A stretch of DNA of 64,000 nucleotides from Thiohalomonas denitrificans (GTDB lineage: Bacteria; Pseudomonadota; Gammaproteobacteria; Thiohalomonadales; Thiohalomonadaceae), in NCBI RefSeq assembly GCF_900102855.1, contig NZ_FMWD01000002.1, forward strand, positions 327,740 through 391,739. Reading direction: 5' to 3'. This document shows, piece after piece, positions 1-9,123 of this stretch (the first letter of the stretch is position 1; the number at the start of each line of letters is the position of its first letter). The position numbers and the translations under genes are program-made. The notes beneath the pieces were generated by a model. That model searched no databases. It saw only the letters and a list, made by a program, of their open reading frames with translations, and was not told where the DNA came from.

Positions 1-259
1 AGGAAGGTTTGGCATTTTTTCTGATTTCGCCTATTAGAGACGGAGCGCAATCCTTGGGCATTCACCGCCCGGTAGCGCTAATCCTATAGGTGAACTGAGC
101 AAACATGCAAGGCTGAGGTGGTCGTTAATTATCTGGAAGGCATGTCCTTCGTCCGTGCAGAACGCTTTAGCGTGGCCCCCGGGCGGGACGCGGTCCTTAA
201 CGAGGCGACTGTGATATAGTGGAGGCCATTCGACGAGAGTAAGATCCCGGATTTTTTGA

Positions 260-412
260 AACCTCGCACATCCCGGACCAGAGCGCCTCAAAGGGCGCCT
301 GTTCGAAGAACTGTTCAATCGCCGCCTGCTCCCCCTGAAAACGCTCGACGCGACTGTAGACAAGCTGATGGAGCTGGCACGGGCTAACCACAATAAGCTG
401 ATCAAGGTATGA
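260..412 (+). pseudogene. 3' tail of a truncated gene coupled to the YgjP-type peptidase gene
   Basis: An open frame of 50 codons ends in TGA at 410-412 and overlaps the next start in an ATGA arrangement, as in translationally coupled operon genes. Upstream the frame is closed by a stop at 257-259, and no start fits, so this looks like the C-terminal tail of a gene cut off by recombination. YgjP-type metallopeptidase genes commonly follow type I restriction genes (hsdR), so an hsd origin is plausible, but the tail is too short to prove it. Positions 1-259 hold no intact gene that I can support. Confidence 0.4.
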
Positions 413-1107
413 GCGCATTCCAGGTCGACGACCTCGCCTTTGACCTGCGACTGAGCCGCCGCCGGAGGACGGTGCAGATCACCGTCGACCGGGGCGGTGA
501 GCTGGTCCTGGCGGCGCCCCGTGGCACCGACGAGGAGGAACTGCGCCGATTCGTGCGGGAGAAGCGCTACTGGATCTACACCAAGCTGGCGGAGAAGGCC
601 CAACTCCAGCGCGCTATCCCAAAAAAGGAATTTGTCGACGGCGAGGGTTTCCTTTACCTCGGCTGTAGCTACCGCCTCAAGCTGGTAGACGACCCCGCCG
701 CATCGCTCAAACTGGTCGGCGGCCGGTTCCACCTGAGCCGCGATCTAGCCGCCTCTGAGGGCCGCTCCCAGTTTGTCCGTTGGTACACCGATCACGGCTA
801 CGAATGGCTCTCGCAGAAGGTCTCCGAGTACACGCCCCGCATGGAGGTAAAGCCCGGTGGCGTAAAGGTCCAGGACCTCGGCTACCGCTGGGGCTCTTGC
901 GGCAAGGGCAACTGGCTCTACTTCCATTGGAAAACCATCCTACTGCCTCGGACCGTCGCCGAGTACGTCGTGATCCATGAATTAGCGCATCTACATGAGG
1001 GCCACCATACCCCGGCCTTTTGGCGGCGAATCGAGCGTGCGCTCCCCGACTTCGAGCGACGGAAGCGGTGGCTTGCGGCGCATGGGATGGACGCTGAAGG
1101 GCTTTGA
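409..1107 (+). CDS. YgjP-like (DUF45/M48-type) metallopeptidase domain protein
   Basis: This 232-residue protein carries the zinc-protease signature HELAHLHEGHH at residues 190-200 and the family motif YRWGSC near 159-164, which together identify the YgjP/WLM-like DUF45 family. The first half (about 1-110) is a beta-rich lead typical of the family. The full length and intact HExxH suggest a functional enzyme. Its start overlaps the stop of the truncated upstream frame by ATGA. Family members often sit beside type I restriction-modification genes, where their role is unresolved; here the partner is missing from the window or destroyed. Confidence 0.85.
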   Translation: MSAFQVDDLAFDLRLSRRRRTVQITVDRGGELVLAAPRGTDEEELRRFVREKRYWIYTKLAEKAQLQRAIPKKEFVDGEGFLYLGCSYRLKLVDDPAASLKLVGGRFHLSRDLAASEGRSQFVRWYTDHGYEWLSQKVSEYTPRMEVKPGGVKVQDLGYRWGSCGKGNWLYFHWKTILLPRTVAEYVVIHELAHLHEGHHTPAFWRRIERALPDFERRKRWLAAHGMDAEGL

Positions 1108-1199
1108 ACGACAGCCTCTCTCCCAGGCTTGTATCGGGAGCAGTGAAGTAGGGCGGGCTACTCCTGCTCGTCCCAGTCATCCTGAACCCAGCCCCGTCT

Positions 1200-1240
1200 G
1201 GTGGGGCAACCCCGTGTCGGTTCGACTCCGACCCTCGGCA
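1200..1240 (+). other. tRNA-Leu-like 3' end remnant (possible old attachment site)
   Basis: A T-arm with a perfect 5-bp stem (GTCGG at 1216-1220, loop TTCGACT, CCGAC at 1228-1232) is followed by CCTCGGC and A, which fits the 3' acceptor strand of a tRNA-Leu with acceptor GCCGAGG. A long variable-arm-like hairpin (GGGG/CCCC at 1202-1213) precedes it. No matching 5' half lies upstream, so this is a fragment. Such 3' fragments mark the distal end of elements integrated into tRNA genes. The surrounding 1108-1547 stretch contains no other feature that I can support. Confidence 0.45.
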
Positions 1241-1547
1241 CAAATCTTTTCAAGTAGTTACCCACATCAGTCACTGTCTTTTAAATATCTTCCTCCACCT
1301 GATGAGACACTGGCGGGACACTTCGGAGCAAAATCCGCTTTCACTTGGGAGCTGGTCACTGGGCCCTTAAACTGGAGTGGGCTTGCCCCGAATTCCGCTA
1401 TCGACCCTGAGCGGTCGTTCCAATGACGGAACGGAAAGCTGGTCAAAATTTACCCTCCGCCCCCTTTTCACCGGCGATTTCTCCGGCGTTGCCGCAATCC
1501 ATGTAGTATGCAAGGATTCTCGCGATTAGATAACCGGATCATTTTCT

Positions 1548-4500
1548 ATGGCGCGCATTGTTCTCATTACGGACGCTTGGGGACCGAAGTTCGGCGGCAT
1601 CAACGCACTGAACACGGATCTGGCCAAGGCGTTAGGCGTCCTGCTGACGCCGACTACCGAGGTCCTCTGCGTAGTCCTGAAGGCTGAACCTGAAGACGTG
1701 GAGGACGCCCGCCGCAGCAATGTACATTTGCTCTCAATTGGCGCTAGTCGCGACCACGGCTTGTTCGAGGTTTCCCGTGCCACGGATGTGGTTAACGCGG
1801 TAGGTAAGGCCGATGGGGCGACGTGGTGGGTGGGGCACGACATCATCACCGGCGAATTGGCTGTCTCCCTGCCGGGTGCCGCCGGCTTCGGCCGCTCCGC
1901 CGTCATTCACCACATGAGCTACATCGATTATCAGTCCTATAAGCACGGTGCGGGACAGGAGGCCAAGAAGAAGTACGATCGGCAAAAGCACATATTCAAG
2001 GCCGCCGACCACGTCTTCGGGGTTGGGCCTCTGTTGTACGACCGCGTCTTGGACTTCCCGGGCTGCTCGGAGCAGAAGGTATCCATGCTGATCCCCGGCC
2101 TCGCCGAGATCGAGCCACAGCCACTCCCGCGTACCTTCAATGGAATGGTCTTCGGCCGCCTGGACCCGGAGAACGACCGCATCAAGCAGGGGAGGCTCGC
2201 AATCGCCGGCTTCGCAACAGCCTGCAAGAAGGCCTCTTCTCCGGGTGGTCCGGCCGCATTGCAGGGCGCCCGCCTTCACGTCATTGGCATCCCCGAGCCG
2301 GGAGGCGAGGAGGAACAGTCGTTGCGCCGTTTCGCTGCCGAAAAGGCCGGGCGCGTTCTCATGCTGGTGCCGCTGCCCTATGACGACAGCCGCGCCTCCG
2401 TATTCGAGTCCTTGGCCCGCGCCAGCGTTGCCATGATGCTCTCCTGGCACGAGGGTTTCGGCTTGACCGGCTGGGAGGCTGTCGCAGCGCAGGTACCGCT
2501 CGTGGTCAGCCGTGGCACCGGCGTCTATCAGCTCGTCGATCAGAAGTTGGGTGGCGCCGGCCTCGGCTGCTTGGAGGTCATCGATGTGCGCGGCCAAGAG
2601 GAAGGGGAGGGTGAGGACAACTTCCAACAGCAGGACGAAGATGAGGTAGCCGCCGCCCTGCTGAGCATCGCTGCCGCTCCGGAGCGCGCAAAGCAGGATG
2701 CCCGTATGCTGCACGAATTGCTAAAGGAGCGGTGCGGCTTCACCTGGACCAATGCAGCCAGGAGCGTTGCCGAGGCCCTAGCCATCGCTCTCCCGGAGCG
2801 GACCCCCGCGCCTTTGCCGGCCTGCATCCCGGCCACAGATACCCCGGACTCCGTCCCTGCAGAGGCGACACCGCCGCAGCTCGACGACCTACTGGAGCTG
2901 CGTGAGCCCCGCTGGCAACCTGGCTGTGGGCTGGCCGAAAGTCAGCTCCTGCGTGCCGAGGAGCGCAGCGTCCCGTTTCACCCGTCGCGCCGCCCCCTGT
3001 TGGAAGAGGTACTGCACTGGGCGCAAGCGGACAGCCAGCCAGCGGTGGCCTTGCAGTTGCGCATTGGAAGCGGCGGTGCGGGAAAAACGCGGCTGATGCT
3101 GGAGGCATGCCACGAGCTCGAGGCGGCCGGCTGGCGTGCCGGCTTCCTGCAAAGTGGAGCCAACCAAGACCTCTCGCGACGCGCTGCAAACCTGATTGGC
3201 ATATCCCCCCGCCTCTTAATCGTCGTCGACTACGCGGAGGCTCGCCGCCAGGAGGTCATCGAGCTGGTTAGGGCGGCCCTAAATGCGCCCCCAGAAAATC
3301 GAGTGCGCATTATGCTCCTGGCCCGCACCGCCGGTGACTGGTGGGACCACCTCCCGGAGGACCATCCAGCCATCGATGGCTTTCTCACCGGGGGCGCCGT
3401 TACTGGCCCCTATCCATTAACGCCGGTACGACTGGAGGGTACCGAAAGGGAGGAGGTATTTCGCGAGGCACTGGCCGCCTTCGCCGAGCGACTGCACCGC
3501 GATTCGGCTGGCTGCCCGGTACCCGATCTGAGCGAACCACACTTCGGCCAGGTCCTATTCATCCATTTAAGCGCCCTTGCCACCCTGTTCGGCGAACAGC
3601 CCGACACTGTCACCGGCCTGCTGGATGCCACATTGCGCCGGGAGCATCGCTATTGGCACCAGGCCGCGGCGGACGCCGAACTCAGGCCACTCGTCGCCGA
3701 TGGCGTCGACCAAACCATGGCCCTCATCACCCTGGCGGGCGGGACCCGGAGCGCAGGCTCAACGCGAGCCCTTGTCGCCGCCGCGCCCATACTTCACCAC
3801 TGCACCGACGCGGAAAAGCAGACCGTATTCCGGCTGCTGGGTGCCTTCTATCCACTACGGGGGGGTATCGACGCTCTACGTCCGGACCTGCTAGGGGAGC
3901 GGCTCGTGGTAAAGGAACTCATCAAAGACGACGAGCTGCTGGATGTCGTCCTGTGCGCTGGCGCCGACGAACAAGTGGCGAGGAGCGCCCTGACGGTCCT
4001 GACCCGTATGGCCCGCACCAACGCCACCGATGAAGAGTGGCTGCGCCGAGGCCTGGAGCGCCACCTGGAGGCGCAGGCGCAAAGCGCCGTGGACATCGCC
4101 ATCGAGATTGGCGATCCCATTGGCCGGATAATGGCCGCCGTGCTGGAACAGAGCCCCAAGGGCAGGCAGCACCAGGTCGCCATGCACCTGAATCTACCGC
4201 GCGCGACCGTTTCCTTAAGGGAGTTGGCCCTCGTCGCCGCGCGGGTCAGGGTCAATCGGTTGGCGGACAAGGGCCGGCCCCGTGGCCAAAAAGCCGTTGT
4301 CCAGCTCTTCAAAGCCTATCTGGAGTTGGGCAAGCGGCTAGGCGACGTCGGAAATCACGAAGAAGCAGTCGATGCGTGCCGGCGCGCCCTAGAACTTTTG
4401 CAAACGAGGGCCCGCCGCGACTGGCAGACCGAGGCCATGGCTGCCAGTGCGGAAGGCAACCTTGCCGTCAATTTGCGGAATATCGGCTCTTATGAGAATG

Positions 4501-5873
4501 CGCTTGTATACGCCGAAAAGGTCTATGTGACGTTTCGCAACCTGGCCGCCGCCCGACCCGATGCCTTCCGCGCCAACCTAGCGGTCTCGCTTAACACCTT
4601 CGCCAATCGCCTGAGCGAACTCGGGCGCTACGAGGAGGCCTTGACGCGGGCCCAGGAGGCCTATGACCTCTACGAGGAGTTGGCTGCTGCCCAACCCGAT
4701 GCCTTTCGTGCCAACCTGGCGGGCTCGCTCCAGAATCTCGCCAATCGCCTGGGCGAACTCGGGCGCTACGAGAAGGCCTTGGAGCGGGCCCAGGAGGCCT
4801 ATGACATCTACGAGGAGTTGGCGGCCGCCCGACCCGATGCCTTTCGCGCCAATCTGGCGGCCTCGCTCAACACCCTGGCCAATTACCTGGGCGACCTAGG
4901 GCGCTACAAGGAGGCCTTGACGCGGACCGAGGAGGCCTATGACATCTTCGAGGAGTTGGCTGCTGCCCGACCCGATGCTTTCCGCGCCGAACTGGCGGGC
5001 TTGCTCAACAACCTGGCCAATCGCCTGGACGACCTCGGACGCTACGAGGAAGCCTTGGAGCGGGCCCAGGAGGCCTATGACATCTACGAGGAGTTGGCGG
5101 CCGCCCGACCCGATGCTTTCCGCGCCGAACTGGCAATGTCGCTCAACAATTTCGCTACTTGCCTGAGCGACCTCGGGCGGTATGAGGAGGCCTTAGCCCG
5201 CACCCAGGAGGCCTATGGTATCTATGAGGGGTTAGCCGCCGCCCGACCCAATGTCTTCAGCACCGACGTAGCAATGTCGCTCAGCAATCTCGCCTGTCAC
5301 CTCAGCGACTTGGGGCGCTACGGGGATGCCGTGGCGCGCGCCAAAGAGGCGCACACCATAAGCGCGGAATTGGAGCAGATCCGTCCGATGGTCTCGCACG
5401 AATTGACCGCAGGCACCGGCGCCAACTACGCACATGCACTCATACGCCATGGCCGCGCAGCCGAAGCAGCCAAGCTAGCTCGCGCCTCCACGACCCGCTA
5501 CGAACAGCTCCGCGCCGGTCCACGCGGCGGTGTCGTTGCACCTGAATTTGCCGGTTGCCTTGCGATCCTAGCCGAGGCCCTGCTCATCACGGGGGAGCAC
5601 GACACGGCGCTCCGGCACAGCCGGGATGCCTGCGATATCTGGTCTTCGGTGCTTGAGTCCCGGTCGGGGCTCTTCGAGGACCGAGTGGCGTTCGCCTGGG
5701 CTATCCGCGCCCGTTGCGAAGAGGCCTCTGGAGAACGTGCAGAATTGCATCAGAGTGCTGGCCGTGGTTTGCGGCATTTCGAAGCGGACCTGGCACGGCG
5801 TCCCCGCCCATTGACACCGCACATGTCCGAGGTCCAGGGGCACCTGCTGCGGCTCATCGAACCGATCTCGTAG
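1548..5873 (+). CDS. GT4 glycosyltransferase - STAND NTPase - TPR fusion protein
   Basis: This 1441-residue protein has three parts. Residues 1-400 resemble a GT-B glycosyltransferase of family GT4: a glycine turn FGGINAL at 15-21 and the donor-site signature EGFGLTGWE at 302-310 (E-x7-E). After a proline-rich linker (about 410-470), residues 480-800 form a P-loop NTPase with Walker A GSGGAGKT at 507-514 and a hydrophobic Walker B LLIVVDYAEA at 556-565, as in STAND/NB-ARC proteins. Residues 960-1290 are tandem TPR units of 46 residues, and the C-terminus is helical. There is no signal peptide or membrane segment, so it is probably cytoplasmic. By analogy with STAND immune proteins, the TPRs would sense a trigger, the NTPase would oligomerise and the N-terminal enzyme would act as effector. 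That role is inference; the domain calls rest on visible motifs. It stands alone between mobile modules. Confidence 0.75.
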   Translation: MARIVLITDAWGPKFGGINALNTDLAKALGVLLTPTTEVLCVVLKAEPEDVEDARRSNVHLLSIGASRDHGLFEVSRATDVVNAVGKADGATWWVGHDIITGELAVSLPGAAGFGRSAVIHHMSYIDYQSYKHGAGQEAKKKYDRQKHIFKAADHVFGVGPLLYDRVLDFPGCSEQKVSMLIPGLAEIEPQPLPRTFNGMVFGRLDPENDRIKQGRLAIAGFATACKKASSPGGPAALQGARLHVIGIPEPGGEEEQSLRRFAAEKAGRVLMLVPLPYDDSRASVFESLARASVAMMLSWHEGFGLTGWEAVAAQVPLVVSRGTGVYQLVDQKLGGAGLGCLEVIDVRGQEEGEGEDNFQQQDEDEVAAALLSIAAAPERAKQDARMLHELLKERCGFTWTNAARSVAEALAIALPERTPAPLPACIPATDTPDSVPAEATPPQLDDLLELREPRWQPGCGLAESQLLRAEERSVPFHPSRRPLLEEVLHWAQADSQPAVALQLRIGSGGAGKTRLMLEACHELEAAGWRAGFLQSGANQDLSRRAANLIGISPRLLIVVDYAEARRQEVIELVRAALNAPPENRVRIMLLARTAGDWWDHLPEDHPAIDGFLTGGAVTGPYPLTPVRLEGTEREEVFREALAAFAERLHRDSAGCPVPDLSEPHFGQVLFIHLSALATLFGEQPDTVTGLLDATLRREHRYWHQAAADAELRPLVADGVDQTMALITLAGGTRSAGSTRALVAAAPILHHCTDAEKQTVFRLLGAFYPLRGGIDALRPDLLGERLVVKELIKDDELLDVVLCAGADEQVARSALTVLTRMARTNATDEEWLRRGLERHLEAQAQSAVDIAIEIGDPIGRIMAAVLEQSPKGRQHQVAMHLNLPRATVSLRELALVAARVRVNRLADKGRPRGQKAVVQLFKAYLELGKRLGDVGNHEEAVDACRRALELLQTRARRDWQTEAMAASAEGNLAVNLRNIGSYENALVYAEKVYVTFRNLAAARPDAFRANLAVSLNTFANRLSELGRYEEALTRAQEAYDLYEELAAAQPDAFRANLAGSLQNLANRLGELGRYEKALERAQEAYDIYEELAAARPDAFRANLAASLNTLANYLGDLGRYKEALTRTEEAYDIFEELAAARPDAFRAELAGLLNNLANRLDDLGRYEEALERAQEAYDIYEELAAARPDAFRAELAMSLNNFATCLSDLGRYEEALARTQEAYGIYEGLAAARPNVFSTDVAMSLSNLACHLSDLGRYGDAVARAKEAHTISAELEQIRPMVSHELTAGTGANYAHALIRHGRAAEAAKLARASTTRYEQLRAGPRGGVVAPEFAGCLAILAEALLITGEHDTALRHSRDACDIWSSVLESRSGLFEDRVAFAWAIRARCEEASGERAELHQSAGRGLRHFEADLARRPRPLTPHMSEVQGHLLRLIEPIS
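4509..5336 (+). repeat. Six tandem 138-bp TPR-coding units
   Basis: A 138-bp unit encoding 46 residues recurs inside the STAND gene. Equivalent points fall at 4564, 4702, 4840, 4978, 5116 and 5254, so the spacing is exactly 138 bp. Units share long stretches at the DNA level (for example the codons for AQEAYDIYEELAAARPDAF), which suggests recent duplication or gene conversion rather than ancient protein-level repeats. The last units are more divergent. Confidence 0.9.
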
Positions 5874-6598
5874 CATACGACCACCCCGCCGGGTGGTTCG
5901 CGGTAGAGAGTGACGATGACCTTGGCGTCGCTTCGACCGCTACGCGGCCCACCGGACCTAAGGCTACGCGAGTAGCGTATCCCCACCTGAGCAGCCACCT
6001 CACACCCTTCATGGCCGTGCGCCGCGCCAGTTCGACCACCCATAAATGGGGACAGACCATGGGTCTCCGGCCTTGCAAACGGCTGCTCCTGACCTTGGTG
6101 GTAAGCGGCCCGGAGAACACGCTCATCCGGCCCCTGGCCTCTAAAAAGGCCCGGCTCAGGCGCCCGCAAAAGCGTCCCACCCTGGGCCGGTCCTAGGCGG
6201 AAATATCGCGCCGCCTTTGTGGGTCGCTTGGCGTTCACTCTTCGTAGTACCGAGGTCGCCAACCTGTCCCATCAACTCGCTTCGTCCGAGGTAGGTAGTC
6301 CTAATCTCGAATGGTCCTGGAACTTCAGCGACAGATTGGCTCTCTTTGCAAGACCCGCCTGCGGAGTTGTGAGAGCGCTCATCATACTTATGGCAACAAT
6401 TGAAAAGCGAGTGACCGACGACTGCCAGACCCGCTGTCGGGTCAAGGTCCGCGTGCGCGGCTATCCGCCGCACAGCATCCCGCCCAGCTAGTTACCCCCT
6501 AGCTGGTCGTCTCGGCAAGGACCTCTACTTTTCTCTACCACTTGAACTGACTCCGGCCGAGTGAGCCATCCGTGGCTCAGCCCTTGTAGGCACCTCCT
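5874..6598. other. Intergenic stretch without a supportable gene
   Basis: Short open frames occur on both strands but none shows a recognisable family, a good ribosome-binding site or consistent codon use. Near the right end there is a perfect 8-bp inverted repeat, CCAGCTAG at 6484-6491 and CTAGCTGG at 6499-6506, which may act as a terminator or mark the left end of the replication module that follows. No copy of the tRNA-Ile repeat is visible here, so the left boundary of that module remains undefined. Confidence 0.5.
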
Positions 6599-7231
6599 TT
6601 AGCTTTCGGAGCCGCGGTGCGGAACGAAAAAATTGCACCAGCGGGGAGCCGACTCCCAAAGATTCGTGGGAGTTTTCGGTTGTCCCACCATGCAATGGCC
6701 GACTCCGGGGCTTCCTGTGCGGGTAAAGTGTTTGCAGCTTCGGCACTGGACCTGCTCGGGGCGGGGGATGAGTCTGCCGTGGCGACGGTTGTCGCACCAC
6801 GGACACCCCTCCACCCGCATGGGTTTCCAAAGCCAGACAGGGCCACAGCCAGCACAGACTGCCGGGTGGGTGTAGTGCGACGGACGTCTCCCCGCCTCGA
6901 TAAGGCAGCGGTCTGCCACCAAGCGAGCAAAACCCCGCAGCTCATCGTCCGTTATCTTGCCTTTTTGCCAGTCGCTGACGTCCGACCCGCTCATGCGTTC
7001 GCGGATTTGGCTCGGCTCAACGGTGAGCCCCTCGCACGCCAATTTGAGAGCTTCGTTGAGTGAAACGCTCGACTCGGCAGGATGGCGAGGCAACTGCTCC
7101 GGGGGAAGTGGGGTAGGCGGGGTATATGCCTGAATTTCCGCCTGTTTTTCCGTCCCCCCGGCCATGGTATGCCGGGGGGCATGGGGGATGTAAGATGCCC
7201 CCATCCGGTTCAGAACCTCGGCAAAACTCAT
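6599..7231 (-). CDS. Zinc-ribbon accessory protein of the satellite-like module
   Basis: The start chosen is the ATG at 7231, which overlaps the stop of the upstream DUF927 gene in an ATGA arrangement; a longer frame exists but would run deep into that gene. The 210-residue product has a proline-rich N-terminal third and two cysteine clusters in its C-terminal half: CAGCG followed by CPWC, and CRSCKHF followed by a histidine and cysteine. These are typical of small zinc-ribbon proteins found at the end of mobile-element replication operons. The function is unknown. Confidence 0.65.
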   Translation of the reverse strand: MSFAEVLNRMGASYIPHAPRHTMAGGTEKQAEIQAYTPPTPLPPEQLPRHPAESSVSLNEALKLACEGLTVEPSQIRERMSGSDVSDWQKGKITDDELRGFARLVADRCLIEAGRRPSHYTHPAVCAGCGPVWLWKPMRVEGCPWCDNRRHGRLIPRPEQVQCRSCKHFTRTGSPGVGHCMVGQPKTPTNLWESAPRWCNFFVPHRGSES

Positions 7232-9123
7232 AATGCCTCCTCCGAGCCGGGGCGAATGATATAGAACCGTTTCGACTGGCCTCCGAGCCAAACCTTCTTG
7301 GAACGCTTCCCTTTCTCGCGCTCGACGATCCATCCGGCTCTATCGAGGGCGTCTGCTATCCGGTGCGGATCAAATCCGGGCGCGGCGTCTTTCAGGCCCG
7401 CCGAGTTGAGTAGCCACTGGCGCTCTTCCCCGATGTCCCTCCAATACCCAGCGCGATCTCGCACCGAGTCGCTAGAATGGATCGCTGAAAACCGGCTATC
7501 TCCATGGCGCGCGATGAACTCCTGAACGTTGCGAAGGATCTGCCGGTCCTCCGTTAATCCGTCTCCGCGGTATCGGCGCCACATCTGGTAGGCCTCGATT
7601 GCGGCTTCCATAGCCTCCCCGGCGCGCCACCCGGTAATGCCGTACTCGGTCGCCAATTCCCCGGCCATTCCAACCAGAGCGAAGATGGCAGCGGCCCGCC
7701 CCTCAATACCGCTCTCCGACTGAAAACCAGGCAGAGTCGAAGTCCCTGCCCACCATTCAGCTAAATCTCGATCATGAGCCAACAGGTGCTCCACAAATGC
7801 AGGTCCTGCATGGCCGTGGTGCTGGTCGGTCGCCCTTTTCATCGCATCCGCGAAAGCTCGCCCGTTAGCAAACTGGTGGAGCTCATCGAAAACGCCGTGG
7901 GCCCGATCTGTCACAGGGAGGTCAAGTAGGCGTGCCCCCTGCCCAGCCTTGGGCTGGCGCCCAGCCTCACCCATATGAGCTGCAAAAGAACGCTCACCAC
8001 TCGAAAGTGCCACAAGGCGCCAACGGGCCGATTTTCTCGCTCGCCCCGCGCGGTTGGCGCGCTGCTTCCCTTGGCCGTTGGCGAGGGCATAGATAATGGA
8101 GCCGACATCACGGGGGTCGGACTCGCTGATCTCGTCCAGCGGCAGGAAAGTATCGTTCAGCGCGGCCGCAGTCCCCTCCATGCCGTTACTCGTTGCACGC
8201 CACGTGCGAACGTAATTCGGACCACCCCAAACACTCGCGGCCGCCTGGAGGGCGGTGGTTTTCCCTAAACTGGAGTCACCCACAAAGTGAATGCCCGCGC
8301 CGCCGCTCTCCTGCTGTTTCGCCAAGCGCAACAGCGGTCCGGAAAAGGCTGCCGATAAAGCCAAAACCAAAACCGGATTATCCCCGCACGGCTCAGCCAC
8401 ATTGGTACGCCAGGACTCCAGGGTGCCGCGCCGCGTGTAGGCATCGTGCTCTGGATGCTCCGATTGATACCTCACGCTATCGTCACCGATGGTCCCCTGC
8501 GGGAGGACGAAAGATTTGCCATCCAAATGCCAGCCCGTCCGGGTGGCCGCAATCATGCGAGGTTCCGGAAACTGCTCCATGAGCCAGCGGCTCAGATAGC
8601 TACGATTCGAAGGGTCGATTCGAACGCCCATGTCCAACAGCTCACGCCGGATTTCCTCACCACTCCCGGCCAGCATGGAGAGAGGTGCCGCCCACTCCCG
8701 CCATGCGCCGCTAGAAGTTTTGAAGCGAAGCAACAATCCGTGATTATTGCCGTACTCGCCCTCGGTGAGGGCGATGGCATGGATGGGGGTACAGATCCAG
8801 AAGTCGATGGGCTCCGGATCATCACCCCGCCCCCAGCCATGCCAATAGAGCCCCGGGGGCATGAGCTTTTCACCCAACATGAGCGACTCGTCGTGGACGG
8901 CAAAGCTAGGCCGATCGATCGCAGGTTCGGAAGGGTTGTCAGGATGAGGGTCCGGGGTAACAGCCTCGATTAGTGCCCCCCCGTCCCCCGAGACTGAAAA
9001 GCCCAGGGGGCGGCGCAAACCCGCGTCAGAGTGCGTTCTCCCCTCGGCTCCCCCCTTCCCCTCAGCTTCCTGGCGTACCTGTTCTGCGGGGAGTGTCGGC
9101 TGGTTAACGGAACCCTTAGTCAT
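7228..9123 (-). CDS. DUF927 domain ATPase/helicase-like protein
   Basis: This 631-residue protein has a low-complexity N-terminal 70 residues, then the DUF927 core with Walker A GDSSLGKTT and the later acidic segment LPLDEISESD expected for Walker B. DUF927 proteins are superfamily helicase-like ATPases encoded beside primases in plasmids, integrative elements and phage satellites. It overlaps the primase gene by 8 bases and the zinc-ribbon gene by 4, so the three are translationally linked. It probably acts with the primase at the element's origin; that pairing is inferred from gene order. Confidence 0.85.
   Translation of the reverse strand: MTKGSVNQPTLPAEQVRQEAEGKGGAEGRTHSDAGLRRPLGFSVSGDGGALIEAVTPDPHPDNPSEPAIDRPSFAVHDESLMLGEKLMPPGLYWHGWGRGDDPEPIDFWICTPIHAIALTEGEYGNNHGLLLRFKTSSGAWREWAAPLSMLAGSGEEIRRELLDMGVRIDPSNRSYLSRWLMEQFPEPRMIAATRTGWHLDGKSFVLPQGTIGDDSVRYQSEHPEHDAYTRRGTLESWRTNVAEPCGDNPVLVLALSAAFSGPLLRLAKQQESGGAGIHFVGDSSLGKTTALQAAASVWGGPNYVRTWRATSNGMEGTAAALNDTFLPLDEISESDPRDVGSIIYALANGQGKQRANRAGRARKSARWRLVALSSGERSFAAHMGEAGRQPKAGQGARLLDLPVTDRAHGVFDELHQFANGRAFADAMKRATDQHHGHAGPAFVEHLLAHDRDLAEWWAGTSTLPGFQSESGIEGRAAAIFALVGMAGELATEYGITGWRAGEAMEAAIEAYQMWRRYRGDGLTEDRQILRNVQEFIARHGDSRFSAIHSSDSVRDRAGYWRDIGEERQWLLNSAGLKDAAPGFDPHRIADALDRAGWIVEREKGKRSKKVWLGGQSKRFYIIRPGSEEAL

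Noticed and set aside
34..732. 232-codon minus-strand frame over the start of the YgjP gene
   Set aside because: It is antisense to a clear metallopeptidase gene and has no recognisable motif.
4509..5336. CRISPR-like or satellite repeat
   Set aside because: The regular 138-bp units are in-frame TPR codons without spacer structure; no CRISPR array was seen in the window.
5750..6473. Minus-strand frames of 105-170 codons after the STAND gene
   Set aside because: They overlap each other and the STAND gene end, and show no motif, start signal or family resemblance.
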